From Cupriavidus sp. EM10 (GTDB lineage Bacteria > Pseudomonadota > Gammaproteobacteria > Burkholderiales > Burkholderiaceae): a stretch of DNA of 64,000 bases. The position numbers were made by a program, and so were the translations under genes. The stretch is taken from positions 1,488,001 through 1,552,000 of the forward strand of contig NZ_CP076061.1 of NCBI RefSeq assembly GCF_018729255.1, given 5' to 3'. Positions within the stretch are counted from its first letter, which is position 1, and each line of letters begins with the position of its first letter. Shown here in pieces: positions 46,224 to 54,989 of this stretch. The notes under the pieces are model-generated. The model saw nothing but the letters and a program-made list of their open reading frames with translations, did not search any database and was not told the origin of the DNA.

Positions 46224-47249
46224 TTACATGCCCCGCGCCTTGAGCCGGGCGTCCAGGCGGGGATAGACGCGCCGAGCGTTGCCTTCGAAGATCAGGTGCC
46301 GTTCTTGCGGAGACAGCGCGGCCTGGTCGATATAGCGACGCGTATCGTCGTAGTAGTGGCCGGTCTCGGGATCGATGCCGCGCACGGCGCCGATCATTTC
46401 CGAGGCAAACAGCACGTTCTCCACCGGGATCACGCGCGTCAGCAGGTCGATGCCGGGCTGGTGATAGACGCAGGTATCGAAGAACACGTTGTTCAGCAGA
46501 TGCTCGCGCAGCGGCGGCAGCTTCAGTTCCTGGGCCAGCCCGCGGAAGCGGCCCCAGTGATAGGGCACCGCGCCGCCGCCGTGCGGGATCACGAATTTCA
46601 ACGTGGGAAAGCGCTGGAACAGATCGCTGGTCAACACCTGCATGAAGGCCGTGGTATCGGCGTTCAGGTAGTGCGCGCCGGTGGTGTGGAAGCACGCGTT
46701 GCAACTGGTGCTGACATGGATCATCGCGGGCACGTCCAGCTCCACCATCTTTTCGTAGATCGGGAACCAGTACGGATCGGACAGCGGCGGCGACGTCCAG
46801 TGGCCGCCGGACGGGTCGGGATTCAGGTTCACGCCGACGAAGCCGTACTCCAGCACGCAACGCTCCAGCTCTGCCACGCAGGTGCGGGTATCCACACCCG
46901 GCGACTGCGGCAGCATGGCGGCGCCCACGAAGTGGTCGGGGAACAGTTCGCTGACGCGGTGGCAAAGCGTGTTGCAGATGGCGGCCCAGGTGGCGCTGGT
47001 TTCGAAGTTGCCGATGTGGTGCGCCATGAACGATGCACGCGGCGAGAAGATCGTCAGGTCGGCGCCGCGCTGGCGCATCAGGCGCAGCTGGTTGCCTTCA
47101 ATGGCCTCGCGCAGTTCGTCGTCGCCGATGCGAAGGTCGGCGACGGACGGCGCCAGTTCAGGTGCGGTGAGGCCTGCAACCTGGCGCTGGCGCCAGGCTT
47201 CCAGGGCTTGCGGAGCGGTGGTGAAGTGCCCGTGGCAATCGATTATCAT
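46224..47249 (-). CDS. ligJ: 4-oxalomesaconate hydratase (amidohydrolase family, LigJ type)
   Basis: A 341-residue zinc amidohydrolase that hydrates 4-oxalomesaconate to 4-carboxy-4-hydroxy-2-oxoadipate in gallate and protocatechuate 4,5-cleavage. The metal-binding start IIDCHGHFTT, the SPRASFMAHHIGNFE segment, MIHVSTSCNACFHTTG and VIPHGGGAVPYHWGRFRGL match LigJ rather than the unrelated GalB hydratase of Pseudomonas. It is 10 bases after galD and upstream of the porin gene, on the same strand. Confidence 0.9.
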   Translation of the reverse strand: MIIDCHGHFTTAPQALEAWRQRQVAGLTAPELAPSVADLRIGDDELREAIEGNQLRLMRQRGADLTIFSPRASFMAHHIGNFETSATWAAICNTLCHRVSELFPDHFVGAAMLPQSPGVDTRTCVAELERCVLEYGFVGVNLNPDPSGGHWTSPPLSDPYWFPIYEKMVELDVPAMIHVSTSCNACFHTTGAHYLNADTTAFMQVLTSDLFQRFPTLKFVIPHGGGAVPYHWGRFRGLAQELKLPPLREHLLNNVFFDTCVYHQPGIDLLTRVIPVENVLFASEMIGAVRGIDPETGHYYDDTRRYIDQAALSPQERHLIFEGNARRVYPRLDARLKARGM

Positions 47250-47259
47250 GAATCCAGGC

Positions 47260-48393
47260 TCAAAGCGGCCACGCGCTGGCCGGAACCAGCACCTCGCCGC
47301 GCATGATGGGACGCGCCGTACGGATCAGCGCGCTGCGAAGGATCGTGCCGGGGTCGGCAGGATCGGTTTCGAGTTCGACGGCGAATTCGCCGGTGGGGTG
47401 TTCGACGCGGATGGCGTGCACGGGGCCCGCATCGACGACGGCAATGCCGTCGGCCACCGTGCCGGGCAGCACGCACGCCGTGCCGACCGTGATGGCCGCC
47501 AGCACGCCGATGGCGTCATGGCAGACGCGCGGGATGAAGCAGCGCGTGGCGATGCTGCCGCCACCGCTGGGCGCGGCGATCAGGCACATCTTCGGGTAGC
47601 TCTTCTGTGCGACGTTGCCCAGGCCCATCAGCTCGCCGGCCACCATTCGCAACGCGTCGATGCGCCGCTTCAACGTGGTGTCGGCGTTCAGGTCGGCCAC
47701 GCTCTCGCGGGCCGTCCGGTCGAGGTCTGACGCGCGCATCAGCACCATGGGCATGCCGTTGTCGATCAAAGTGGCATCGATGGTGAACGGCTTGCCGGTG
47801 TCGGGATCGACGATCGTCAGCGTGTCCAGGGCGTTGCCCGTGGGCAGCAGCGCGTGGCAGACCGAGCCGGCCGTGTCGAGGAAGTCGACCACGATGGGCG
47901 CGGCCGTGCCCGGCACGCCGTCGATACGGGCGCCGCCGCCGAAGCGGGGCACGCCTTGTGGCGTTTGCATCGTGATGTCGCACAGCATGCCGGTGTTACG
48001 CGTCAGCACGCGGGCGCGTGTGACGTCGGCCTGGGCCGCGACAAGGCCGCGCTCGATGGCGTACGGCAGGACGGCGGCCAGCATGTTGCCGCAGTTGGGC
48101 GTGGTGTCCACCGTGTCCGCGTTGGGCTGCAACTGCGCAAAGGTGAAATCGAGATCTGCCTGCCCCGGCGTGCCGCGCGCCACGATGCCGGCCTTGCTGG
48201 TCAGCGGATGGGCGCCGCCCAACCCGTCGATCTGGCGGGAATCGGGGCTGCCCATGGCCGCCAACAGCACGCGATCGCGCGCCGCGATATCTGCCGGAAG
48301 ATCGCTGGCCAGGAAGAACGGCCCGCGCGACGTCCCGCCCCGCATCAGGGTGCAGGGGATGGCGCGCAGGTCGGAATCAAGGCAGGGCGTCAT
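47260..48393 (-). CDS. galD: 4-oxalomesaconate tautomerase (PrpF family)
   Basis: A 377-residue protein of the PrpF/diaminopimelate epimerase-like family that converts the keto form of 4-oxalomesaconate to the enol form. Family marks are CTLMRGGTSRGPFFLASDLP at the start, DGLGGAHPLTSK, and the catalytic Cys region TTPNCGNMLAAVLPYAIE. It is transcribed divergently from galR and followed closely by ligJ; together with galA this defines the gallate pathway. Confidence 0.9.
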   Translation of the reverse strand: MTPCLDSDLRAIPCTLMRGGTSRGPFFLASDLPADIAARDRVLLAAMGSPDSRQIDGLGGAHPLTSKAGIVARGTPGQADLDFTFAQLQPNADTVDTTPNCGNMLAAVLPYAIERGLVAAQADVTRARVLTRNTGMLCDITMQTPQGVPRFGGGARIDGVPGTAAPIVVDFLDTAGSVCHALLPTGNALDTLTIVDPDTGKPFTIDATLIDNGMPMVLMRASDLDRTARESVADLNADTTLKRRIDALRMVAGELMGLGNVAQKSYPKMCLIAAPSGGGSIATRCFIPRVCHDAIGVLAAITVGTACVLPGTVADGIAVVDAGPVHAIRVEHPTGEFAVELETDPADPGTILRSALIRTARPIMRGEVLVPASAWPL

Positions 48394-48514
48394 GGCAGGT
48401 GGCGCAGGCGGGCTCGGGCGTTGTCAGGTGCCCGCAGTATCGGCGCCCGGTACAAGTCCTTGGTTGCGATGTCACAGGACAATTGTTCTAATCTGCTTAT
48501 CGACCGTAGGCGCC
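48394..48514. promoter_or_regulatory. galD/galR divergent promoter region with CTTATCGA motif
   Basis: The 121-base gap holds ATCTGCTTATCGA at 48491-48503. A near copy, ATTAGCTTATCGA, lies at 49865-49877 before galT (11 of 13 bases). A binding site for GalR shared by both promoters is the likely meaning. Confidence 0.5.
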
Positions 48515-49761
48515 ATGCCACCGCGACATAACAATAGCGAGATGGAGACAGTCAGCCTGCATCACCTGCACGTATTTGCCGGCGTGGCGGCGGCCGGCGG
48601 CGTGCGCCGTTCGTCCGAATCGCTGCACCGGGCTTCGTCGGCCATAGCGCGGTCGGTGGCCGCGCTGGAGCAGACGCTGGGCGTGGCGCTGTTCGAGCGC
48701 AAGGGGCGCGGCATGCTGCTGACGCGCGCCGGGGAGATCGTGCTGGAGCGCGCGCGCCATATCGAGGCGGCCTTGCGCGAGGTGCGCGAGGAAGCGGTAC
48801 GCCTTCGCATCCGGCCCGGCGTAGCCGTGGCCAGCCTGGAAGCACTGCACAACGAGCGCCGCCTGGAAGTGGCCGTCATGCTGGCGGAAGTGCACCATAT
48901 GCCCAGCGTGGCGGCGTCGGTGGGCGTGTCACAGTCGGCCGTCAGCCAGGCCATCGCCCGGCTGGAAGATGCACTGGGCCAGCCCGTCTTTACGCGGACG
49001 GCGCGCGGCATGGTGCCCACGGATGCCGGCAGCCGCTGGGTGGTGCGCTTCGAGCGTGCACTGGCCGAACTGCGTCATATCCGGGCAGATATCGCCGCGT
49101 TGCAGGGCGTGCTGGAAGGCGCGGTTACCATCGGTGCGCTGCCGCTGGGCCGCACGCTGCTGCTGCCCATGGCCATCGCCAGTGTCCACCGCCAGCATCC
49201 ACGCCTGTGTTTCCGCTCGCTGGAGAGCCCCTACGAGGAACTGACCGCAGGCCTGCTCAGCGGTCGCATCGATTTCATCCTGGGCGCGCTGCGCCCGCAT
49301 CCGTCGCAGGGCCTGGCCACGGAAGTGCTGTTTGCCGACCGTATCGCGCTGATCGTGCGGGCATCGCACCCGCTGGCCGGCCGCAAACGCGTCACGCTGG
49401 CCGATCTGGAGCCGTATCCCTGGGTGCTGTCACGCGCGGCGTCGCCGTCGCGGCAGGCGCTGGACGGCGTGTTCGCATCGCGCGGCCTGCCCTGCCTCAG
49501 CCGCTGGTGGAAACCGGCGACCTGGCGCTGGTGCGCGGGTTGCTGCTGCAGGGCGACCTGGTCACCGCGCTGTCGGCCCACCAGCTCCACCACGAGATCG
49601 AGGCGGGCTGGCTGGTCGAGCTGGACCTGCCGCTGCCCGACACCACGCGCCGCATTGGCATCACCACGCGCGCCGGCGCGCGCCTGTCTCCGGGCGCCGA
49701 TGCCCTGATCGCCGCGCTGCGGCACGCCAGCCCGACCATGGAGACGCCGGTCGATAAGTAA
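48515..49761 (+). pseudogene. galR: LysR-type regulator with two helix-turn-helix domains, frameshifted
   Basis: A regulator of the gallate genes by position. It has two successive LysR-type helix-turn-helix domains (about 16-75 and 117-176; SESLHRASSAIARSVAALEQ and AASVGVSQSAVSQAIARLED) and then a substrate-binding domain. After FASRGLP the frame goes astray and stops at 49708; the rest (PQPLVETGDLALVRGLL onward) is one frame away, ending at 49761. One extra C in the run at 49490-49492 restores a protein of about 415 residues. Start at 48515, or 48542 as a second option. The symbol is by analogy with Pseudomonas galR. Confidence 0.8.
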
Positions 49762-49864
49762 AAGGCAACGCGGGCCGCCCTACAAAGCAATACAGCAAAC
49801 GCAGCCCAAACGTAGACTGCCGTTGCCATGCACAGGGGGTGCGCGGCATGCCGCCGAGGCGGCG

Positions 49865-49880
49865 ATTAGCTTATCGATAA
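49865..49880. promoter_or_regulatory. palindromic motif before galT
   Basis: TTATCGATAA (49871-49880) is a perfect 10-base palindrome, extended on the left to ATTAGCTTATCGA, which is nearly repeated before galR. It lies about 50 bases upstream of the galT start. Candidate GalR operator. Confidence 0.5.
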
Positions 49881-49930
49881 CAAGGATTCCGCCGCGCACT
49901 GCAGGGCGGAACCATGCCAGGAGACGGCAC

Positions 49931-51259
49931 ATGAACACCCAACGGCTCGATATCCGGGCCCATATCAACGAACGAAAGATGTCCGGCTACCAGTGGCTGC
50001 TGCTGGTGCTGTGTTTCATGATCGTGGCGACGGACGGCATCGACGTGGCCATCATGGGCTTCCTGGCGCCGGGGATCACCAGGGAGTGGGGCATTTCCAA
50101 GGCGGCGTTCGGCGTGGTGATGAGTGCCGCGCCCATTGGCTTGGCCATCGGCGCGTTGCTGGTGGGACCGATGTCCGACCGCTTCGGCCGCAAGAAGCTG
50201 CTGATCGGCTCGGTCTTCCTGTTCGGCGTATTCAACCTGCTGTGCGCCTTCGCGGAGAACACCACGCAGCTATCGCTGCTGCGCTTCCTGACCGGCCTGG
50301 GCCTGGGTGCGGCGATGCCCAGCACGACCACGCTGCTGTCCGAGTACGTGCCCGAACGCTCGCGCAGCATGCTGCTTGCGACGATGTTCACCGGCTTCAA
50401 CCTGGGTTCGGCGCTGGTCGGCTTCGGTGCGGCAGCCATCCTGCCGGAGCACGGCTGGCGTGCCGTGCTGGTGGTCGGTGGCGCGATTCCGCTGGTTTGC
50501 CTGCCGCTGTACATGCTGCTGATTCCGGAATCGGCGCGTTTCCTGGTGGCGCGCAACGCATCGCCCGACCGCATCGCGCGCACGCTGCGGCGTGTGTTGG
50601 GCAGCCAGATCGCCGCTGGCACGACCTTCACGATCAGCGAACCCGCCGTGCCCGGCAAGCAGCCGGTGCGCACGTTGCTGTCGACTGGCTATCGCGGCAT
50701 GACGCTGGCGCTGTGGGTGACTTACTTCATGGGCCTGCTGGTCATCTACCTGCTGAGCGGCTGGCTGCCGACGCTGATCAAGGACGCCGGCCTGCCGATC
50801 GAACGCGCCGCCAACCTGACCGCGCTGTTCCAGCTGGGTGGCACCGTGGGTGCGCTGGTGGTGGGATACTGCATGGACCGCTTTGCGCCCAATCGCGTGA
50901 TCGGCGTGGCGTATGTGACCGGTGCGGTATTCATCCTGCTGCTGGCTTCCGGCAGCGTGATGTCGTCGATGTTCGCGGCTTACGTGCTGCTGGCGGGCTT
51001 CTGCATGAGCGGTGCGCAGACCGGCCTGAATGCGTTCGCCCCGCAGTGCTACCCGACGCTGGTGCGCGCCACGGGCGTCAGCTGGATGCTGGGCATCGGC
51101 CGCTTCGGCAGCATCACGGGGTCGATGGCCGGCGGCGTGCTGCTGTCGATGGGCTGGAGCTTCAGCGCGGTGATCGCCATCCTGGCCATCCCCGCCACCA
51201 TCGCCGCGATTTCCATTGTTTCGACCAAACGGGCCCAGCCTCGCGCGGTCACAGCCTGA
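49931..51259 (+). CDS. galT: aromatic acid:H+ symporter (MFS), probable gallate transporter
   Basis: A 442-residue permease of the major facilitator AAHS group (PcaK/GalT-like) with 12 membrane spans. The first span has the aromatic-acid signature DGIDVAIMGFLAPGI, and the loop motif GPMSDRFGRKKLL follows span 2. The ATG at 49931 has AGGAG at good spacing; the frame is open to 49823 without family similarity. It lies between galR and galA on the same strand, 11 bases before galA, so gallate or a related hydroxybenzoate is the likely substrate. Confidence 0.88.
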   Translation: MNTQRLDIRAHINERKMSGYQWLLLVLCFMIVATDGIDVAIMGFLAPGITREWGISKAAFGVVMSAAPIGLAIGALLVGPMSDRFGRKKLLIGSVFLFGVFNLLCAFAENTTQLSLLRFLTGLGLGAAMPSTTTLLSEYVPERSRSMLLATMFTGFNLGSALVGFGAAAILPEHGWRAVLVVGGAIPLVCLPLYMLLIPESARFLVARNASPDRIARTLRRVLGSQIAAGTTFTISEPAVPGKQPVRTLLSTGYRGMTLALWVTYFMGLLVIYLLSGWLPTLIKDAGLPIERAANLTALFQLGGTVGALVVGYCMDRFAPNRVIGVAYVTGAVFILLLASGSVMSSMFAAYVLLAGFCMSGAQTGLNAFAPQCYPTLVRATGVSWMLGIGRFGSITGSMAGGVLLSMGWSFSAVIAILAIPATIAAISIVSTKRAQPRAVTA

Positions 51260-51270
51260 CGTACTGACTT

Positions 51271-52569
51271 ATGGCCACCATCATCGGCGCAATCGCCTCA
51301 TCCCATACGCCCACCATCGGCTTTGCGCTCGATGCGGGCAAGCAGCAGGACCCGGCATGGGCCCCGATTTTCGCGGCCTATGCGCCTGTGGGCGAGTGGC
51401 TGCAGCAAAAGAAGCCCGACGTGCTGCTGGTGATCTACAACGATCACGTCACGTCGTTCTTCTTCGATCACTACTCGGCCTTCGCGCTCGGTATCGGCGA
51501 GAAGTACGAGGCGGCCGACGAAGGCGGCGGTCCGCGCAACCTGCCGCCGGCGTACGGCCATGTCGAACTGGCGCGGCACGTCGGCGCGTCGCTGGTGGCC
51601 GACGAATTCGACATGTCGTTCTTCCAGGACAAGCCGCTCGACCACGGCTGCTTTTCGCCGATGTCGGTCATGCTGCCGCACGACGGCGAATGGCCGGTGA
51701 AGATCCTGCCGCTGCAGGTGGGCGTGCTGCAGTTTCCGGCGCCGTCCGCGCGACGCTGCTTCAAGCTGGGCCAGGCGATTCGCCGCGCCGTGGAAAGCTA
51801 CCCGGAGGATCTGAAGGTGGCGATCGTCGCGACAGGCGGCCTGTCGCACCAGGTACATGGCGAGCGCGCGGGCTTCAACAACACGGCCTGGGACCACGAG
51901 TTCCTGGACCTGTTCGAACGCGAGCCGCAGACGCTGCTGGACATCACGCACGCCGAGTTCGCGCGGCGCGGTGGCTTCGAGAGCGCCGAGGTGGTGATGT
52001 GGATGGTGATGCGCGGGGCGATGGGCGACGTGCGTTGCCTGCATCGGGACTACTACCTGCCGTCGATGACCGGCATCGCCGTGGCCGTGTACGAGAACCT
52101 GGCCTGCGAGGCCAATGACGTGGTGGCCGCGCGGTCGGCGCGGCAGCGCGAGCTGATCGGCCATCAGCTCAAGGGCATCGAGGAGATCGAGGGCACGTAC
52201 CCCTTCACGCTCGAACGCAGCGTGCAGGCCTATCGCATCAACCGCTATCTGCACCAGCTGATCGACCCGGCATTCCGCGAGCGCTTCCGGGGCGATCCCG
52301 AATCCACCTACGAAGAAGCCGGCCTCACCGACGAAGAGCGCGACCTGATCACGCGGCGCGACTGGCGGGGCATGATCCACTATGGCGTGATCTTCTTCCT
52401 GCTGGAAAAGCTGGGCGCGGTCAGCGGGGTGTCGAACCTGCACATCTACGCCGCTATGCGTGGGCAGTCGCTGGAAGACTTCCAGAAGACGCGCAATGCG
52501 CCGGGCGCGTTGTATTCGGTGGCGGGCGGCGCTGGCAACGGCGCGCAGTGGTCGGGCAGCAAGTCATAG
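51271..52569 (+). CDS. galA: gallate dioxygenase
   Basis: A 432-residue extradiol dioxygenase that opens the gallate ring to 4-oxalomesaconate. The N-terminal 280 residues are a LigB-type catalytic domain with the iron ligands expected in SHTPTIG and YNDHVTSFF and an acid in the later region ([11 protein letters not shown]). The C-terminal 120 residues resemble the LigA subunit ([37 protein letters not shown]), and this fusion is the hallmark of GalA compared with two-subunit protocatechuate enzymes. It forms an operon with galT and ends in a strong terminator. Confidence 0.92.
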   Translation: MATIIGAIASSHTPTIGFALDAGKQQDPAWAPIFAAYAPVGEWLQQKKPDVLLVIYNDHVTSFFFDHYSAFALGIGEKYEAADEGGGPRNLPPAYGHVELARHVGASLVADEFDMSFFQDKPLDHGCFSPMSVMLPHDGEWPVKILPLQVGVLQFPAPSARRCFKLGQAIRRAVESYPEDLKVAIVATGGLSHQVHGERAGFNNTAWDHEFLDLFEREPQTLLDITHAEFARRGGFESAEVVMWMVMRGAMGDVRCLHRDYYLPSMTGIAVAVYENLACEANDVVAARSARQRELIGHQLKGIEEIEGTYPFTLERSVQAYRINRYLHQLIDPAFRERFRGDPESTYEEAGLTDEERDLITRRDWRGMIHYGVIFFLLEKLGAVSGVSNLHIYAAMRGQSLEDFQKTRNAPGALYSVAGGAGNGAQWSGSKS

Positions 52570-52616
52570 GCCGGCCATGGACGACCGGCAAAGCCCAAGC
52601 CTTGAAGTTTCGCGGA

Positions 52617-52645
52617 CAGGCCCCAGATGGGGCCTGTTTTCTTTT
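52617..52645 (+). terminator. rho-independent terminator of galTA
   Basis: CAGGCCCC (52617-52624), loop AGAT, GGGGCCTG (52629-52636), then TTTTCTTTT. A perfect eight-base stem with a U tract. Confidence 0.9.
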
Positions 52646-52667
52646 CTCAGCTTTGCTTCCGCCCCGC

Positions 52668-53090
52668 ATGTACACGAAAGGCACTTCCGTCGAAATCCAG
52701 TTTCCCCCACAACGCCTGAACGACGCCGCCGGCGATCCGTATTGGGTGGACCTGTCGATCGACGAGGCGCAGGCGCTGCTGGAAAGCCTGCAGACGCACC
52801 TGGCCCAGGCCACCGAAGGCACGGCCGCACCGCTGGTGTTCAGCCTGGAAGGGCCCGAGGTGCCCGCGGCGCAGAACGGCGCCGCGCCAGCCGGCCAGCA
52901 GGCTGCGCCCGCCGCAGAGCAGGAATTCAAGCAGTGGGTGTGCATCATCTGCGGCTGGGTCTATGACGAGGCAGCCGGGTGGCCCGAGGACGGCATCGCG
53001 CCCGGTACGCGCTGGGAAGACATTCCGGACGACTGGCGATGCCCGGAATGCGATGTAGGCAAGGAAGATTTCGCGATGGTGGAGTTCTGA
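52668..53090 (+). CDS. rubredoxin-domain protein with N-terminal extension
   Basis: A 140-residue protein. Residues about 88-140 are a classical rubredoxin: [13 protein letters not shown] and [11 protein letters not shown] supply the four Cys iron ligands. The first 65 residues form a separate small domain ([28 protein letters not shown]) that I do not recognise, joined by an Ala/Pro/Gln linker. Free rubredoxins are about 55 residues, so this is a fusion. It probably passes electrons to an oxygenase or peroxide-reducing system; the partner is not evident nearby. Confidence 0.88.
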   Translation: MYTKGTSVEIQFPPQRLNDAAGDPYWVDLSIDEAQALLESLQTHLAQATEGTAAPLVFSLEGPEVPAAQNGAAPAGQQAAPAAEQEFKQWVCIICGWVYDEAAGWPEDGIAPGTRWEDIPDDWRCPECDVGKEDFAMVEF

Positions 53091-53118
53091 GGCGTCCCGG
53101 AATCCCTGGACGCCTGCT

Positions 53119-53472
53119 TCAGGCGTCCACGATCACCTCGAAGCCTCCATAGATCATCCGCTGGCCGTCGAACGGCATCGGATCCATGCCTTCCTTGAGG
53201 CGGGGGTCCTGCATCGCTGCAGCCATGCCGGCGTCGCGTTTTTCCTTTGACGGCCACCAGATCCACGAGAACACCACACTCTCGTCGTCCTTGCGCTGCA
53301 CGGCCATCGTGAACGAGGTGACCTTGCCTTCGGGCACGTCGTCACCCCAGCACTCCACCACCTTCAGCGCGCCGTGTTCCTTGAACACCGCCGATGCCTT
53401 CTGCGCCACCTGGCGATAGGTGTCGCGTTTTGCGTTGGGCACAGCCAGCAAGAATCCGTCGATATAAGCCAT
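53119..53472 (-). CDS. DUF1428 family protein
   Basis: A 117-residue protein with the DUF1428 pattern: MAYIDGFLLAVP at the start, ECWGDDVPEGKVTSFTMAVQ, SWIWWPSKEKRDAGMAAAM and MPFDGQRMIYGGFEVIVDA at the end. The fold is expected to be a ferredoxin-like dimer; no function is known. The start at 53472 is set by the conserved N-terminus and a GGAG upstream. It stands alone between convergent rubredoxin and divergent cyclase genes. Confidence 0.85.
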   Translation of the reverse strand: MAYIDGFLLAVPNAKRDTYRQVAQKASAVFKEHGALKVVECWGDDVPEGKVTSFTMAVQRKDDESVVFSWIWWPSKEKRDAGMAAAMQDPRLKEGMDPMPFDGQRMIYGGFEVIVDA

Positions 53473-53769
53473 CTGGAAGACTCCTTTCGTCCGCTTTCGG
53501 TTTGTCGGATGGGTTGGGGCAGGGCCTTCCAAAGATAGTGCATGGGCGGAAAGGTGCTATGCCGCCATACCCTCCCCAAACAACGCGCCACGTTGGTGAC
53601 GGTGCCGCCCATCGGGCTGCGGATGAAATGGGTGCACCAGCCGTGCGCGTCGATCACGAACGCGCCGCCGAGGGCCTGTGGCGACAATTCACGCATGGTT
53701 GTCTCCGGTCCGGTTGGCGTTCGTGCCATCATAGCCGCCTCTATCCGCCTTCCGTCACTCCATCAAACC

Positions 53770-54825
53770 ATGACCAAGCAGGACGACCACGACCCCGCCA
53801 ACAGCCCGCTCCAGGCCGCTTTCCTGCGCCATGAGGAATCGCTGGCACCGCCCGGGCATGCGCCTGGCGAGGACGATCACGCCGTCTACCGGACGCTGCT
53901 CGAATCGACCAAGGCGATTCCGTGGAAGATCGACTGGGCGACGATGGAGTTTGCCTATATCGGCCCGCAGATCGAAACGCTGCTGGGCTGGGCGCCGTCG
54001 ACATGGAAAACCGTGAACGACTGGGCGGAACGCATGCACCCGGACGACCGCGAGCAGGTGGTCAACTTCTGCGTGGCACAGTCCCAGGCCGGTACCGACC
54101 ACGAGGCCGACTACCGTGCGCTGACGCGCGACGGCGGCTACGTGTGGCTGCGCGATGTGGTGCACGTGGCGCGCAACGGCAAGGGCGAGGTCGAATCGCT
54201 GATCGGCTTCATGTTCGATATCAGCGAGCGCAAGCGTACCGAGGAGATGCTGGCCCAGTTGCAGCAGGAACTCGAGCGGCTGTCGTTCACCGACGGCCTG
54301 ACCGGCGTAGGCAACCGCCGCAAGTTCGACGCCGTGCTGCAGGGCGAGTGGGACGCCGCAGCGGTGTCGGGCGGGCCGCTGTCGCTGATCATCATGGACA
54401 TCGATTTCTTCAAGTCCTTCAACGACTACTACGGCCACGTGCAGGGCGATGTTTGCCTGAAGCGCATCGCGTCGGTGCTGCGCGACGCGCTGGGCGAGCA
54501 GCACTTCCTGGGCCGCTTTGGCGGCGAGGAATTCGCCATGGTGCTTGCCAACACCGATGCCGATGCCGCCGTGAAGGTGGCCGAGCGCTGCCGCGAGCTG
54601 ATCGCGGCGGCCGGTATCCCGCACCTGCGCTCGCCTTACGACTAGCGCGTGACGGCCAGTTTCGGCGTGGGCACGATGGTGCCGAACGATCGCACCGACG
54701 CCACGGCCTTCCTGAACCTGATCGACGCCCAGCTGTACCACGCCAAGGACAACGGCCGCAATCGCATCGCCGCCGTGGATCGCGCGGGCTTCCAGGGCGA
54801 TGGCTTCAAGATGCATTCGCGGTGA
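53770..54825 (+). pseudogene. PAS-GGDEF diguanylate cyclase with an in-frame stop
   Basis: A PAS domain of PAS_3 type (about residues 45-160, WAERMHPDDREQV) is followed by a GGDEF domain (LSFTDGLTGVGNRRKFD; signature GGEEF at 251-255), so c-di-GMP synthesis would be expected. At codon 292 (54643-54645) a TAG interrupts the frame, yet the same frame goes on with RVTASFGVGTMVPND and the conserved YHAKDNGRNR to a stop at 54825. A CAG-to-TAG change would explain it. Truncated there, the domain would lack its last strands and is probably inactive. Whether this is a real mutation or an error cannot be decided here. Confidence 0.85.
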
Positions 54826-54989
54826 CACGTGAACATTTTTGACAGTTTTGCGCGCATGCATCACACCGTCCCCGTACGGCTCGCGCCGGGGCGCGGGGTG
54901 GCGGAAAGTTCTTTCTCTTCGCACGCCATCTGCTAGCCTGAGTCCTTAAGCGGCGCGCGTGTCGCACGCGAAAAACAGGAAGAACGATC

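Noticed and set aside
53364..53732. Minus-strand frame beginning MMARTPTGPETTMREL
   Set aside because: It runs into the DUF1428 gene in another frame, has no recognised family and a poor start. The gap 53473-53769 is left without a gene.
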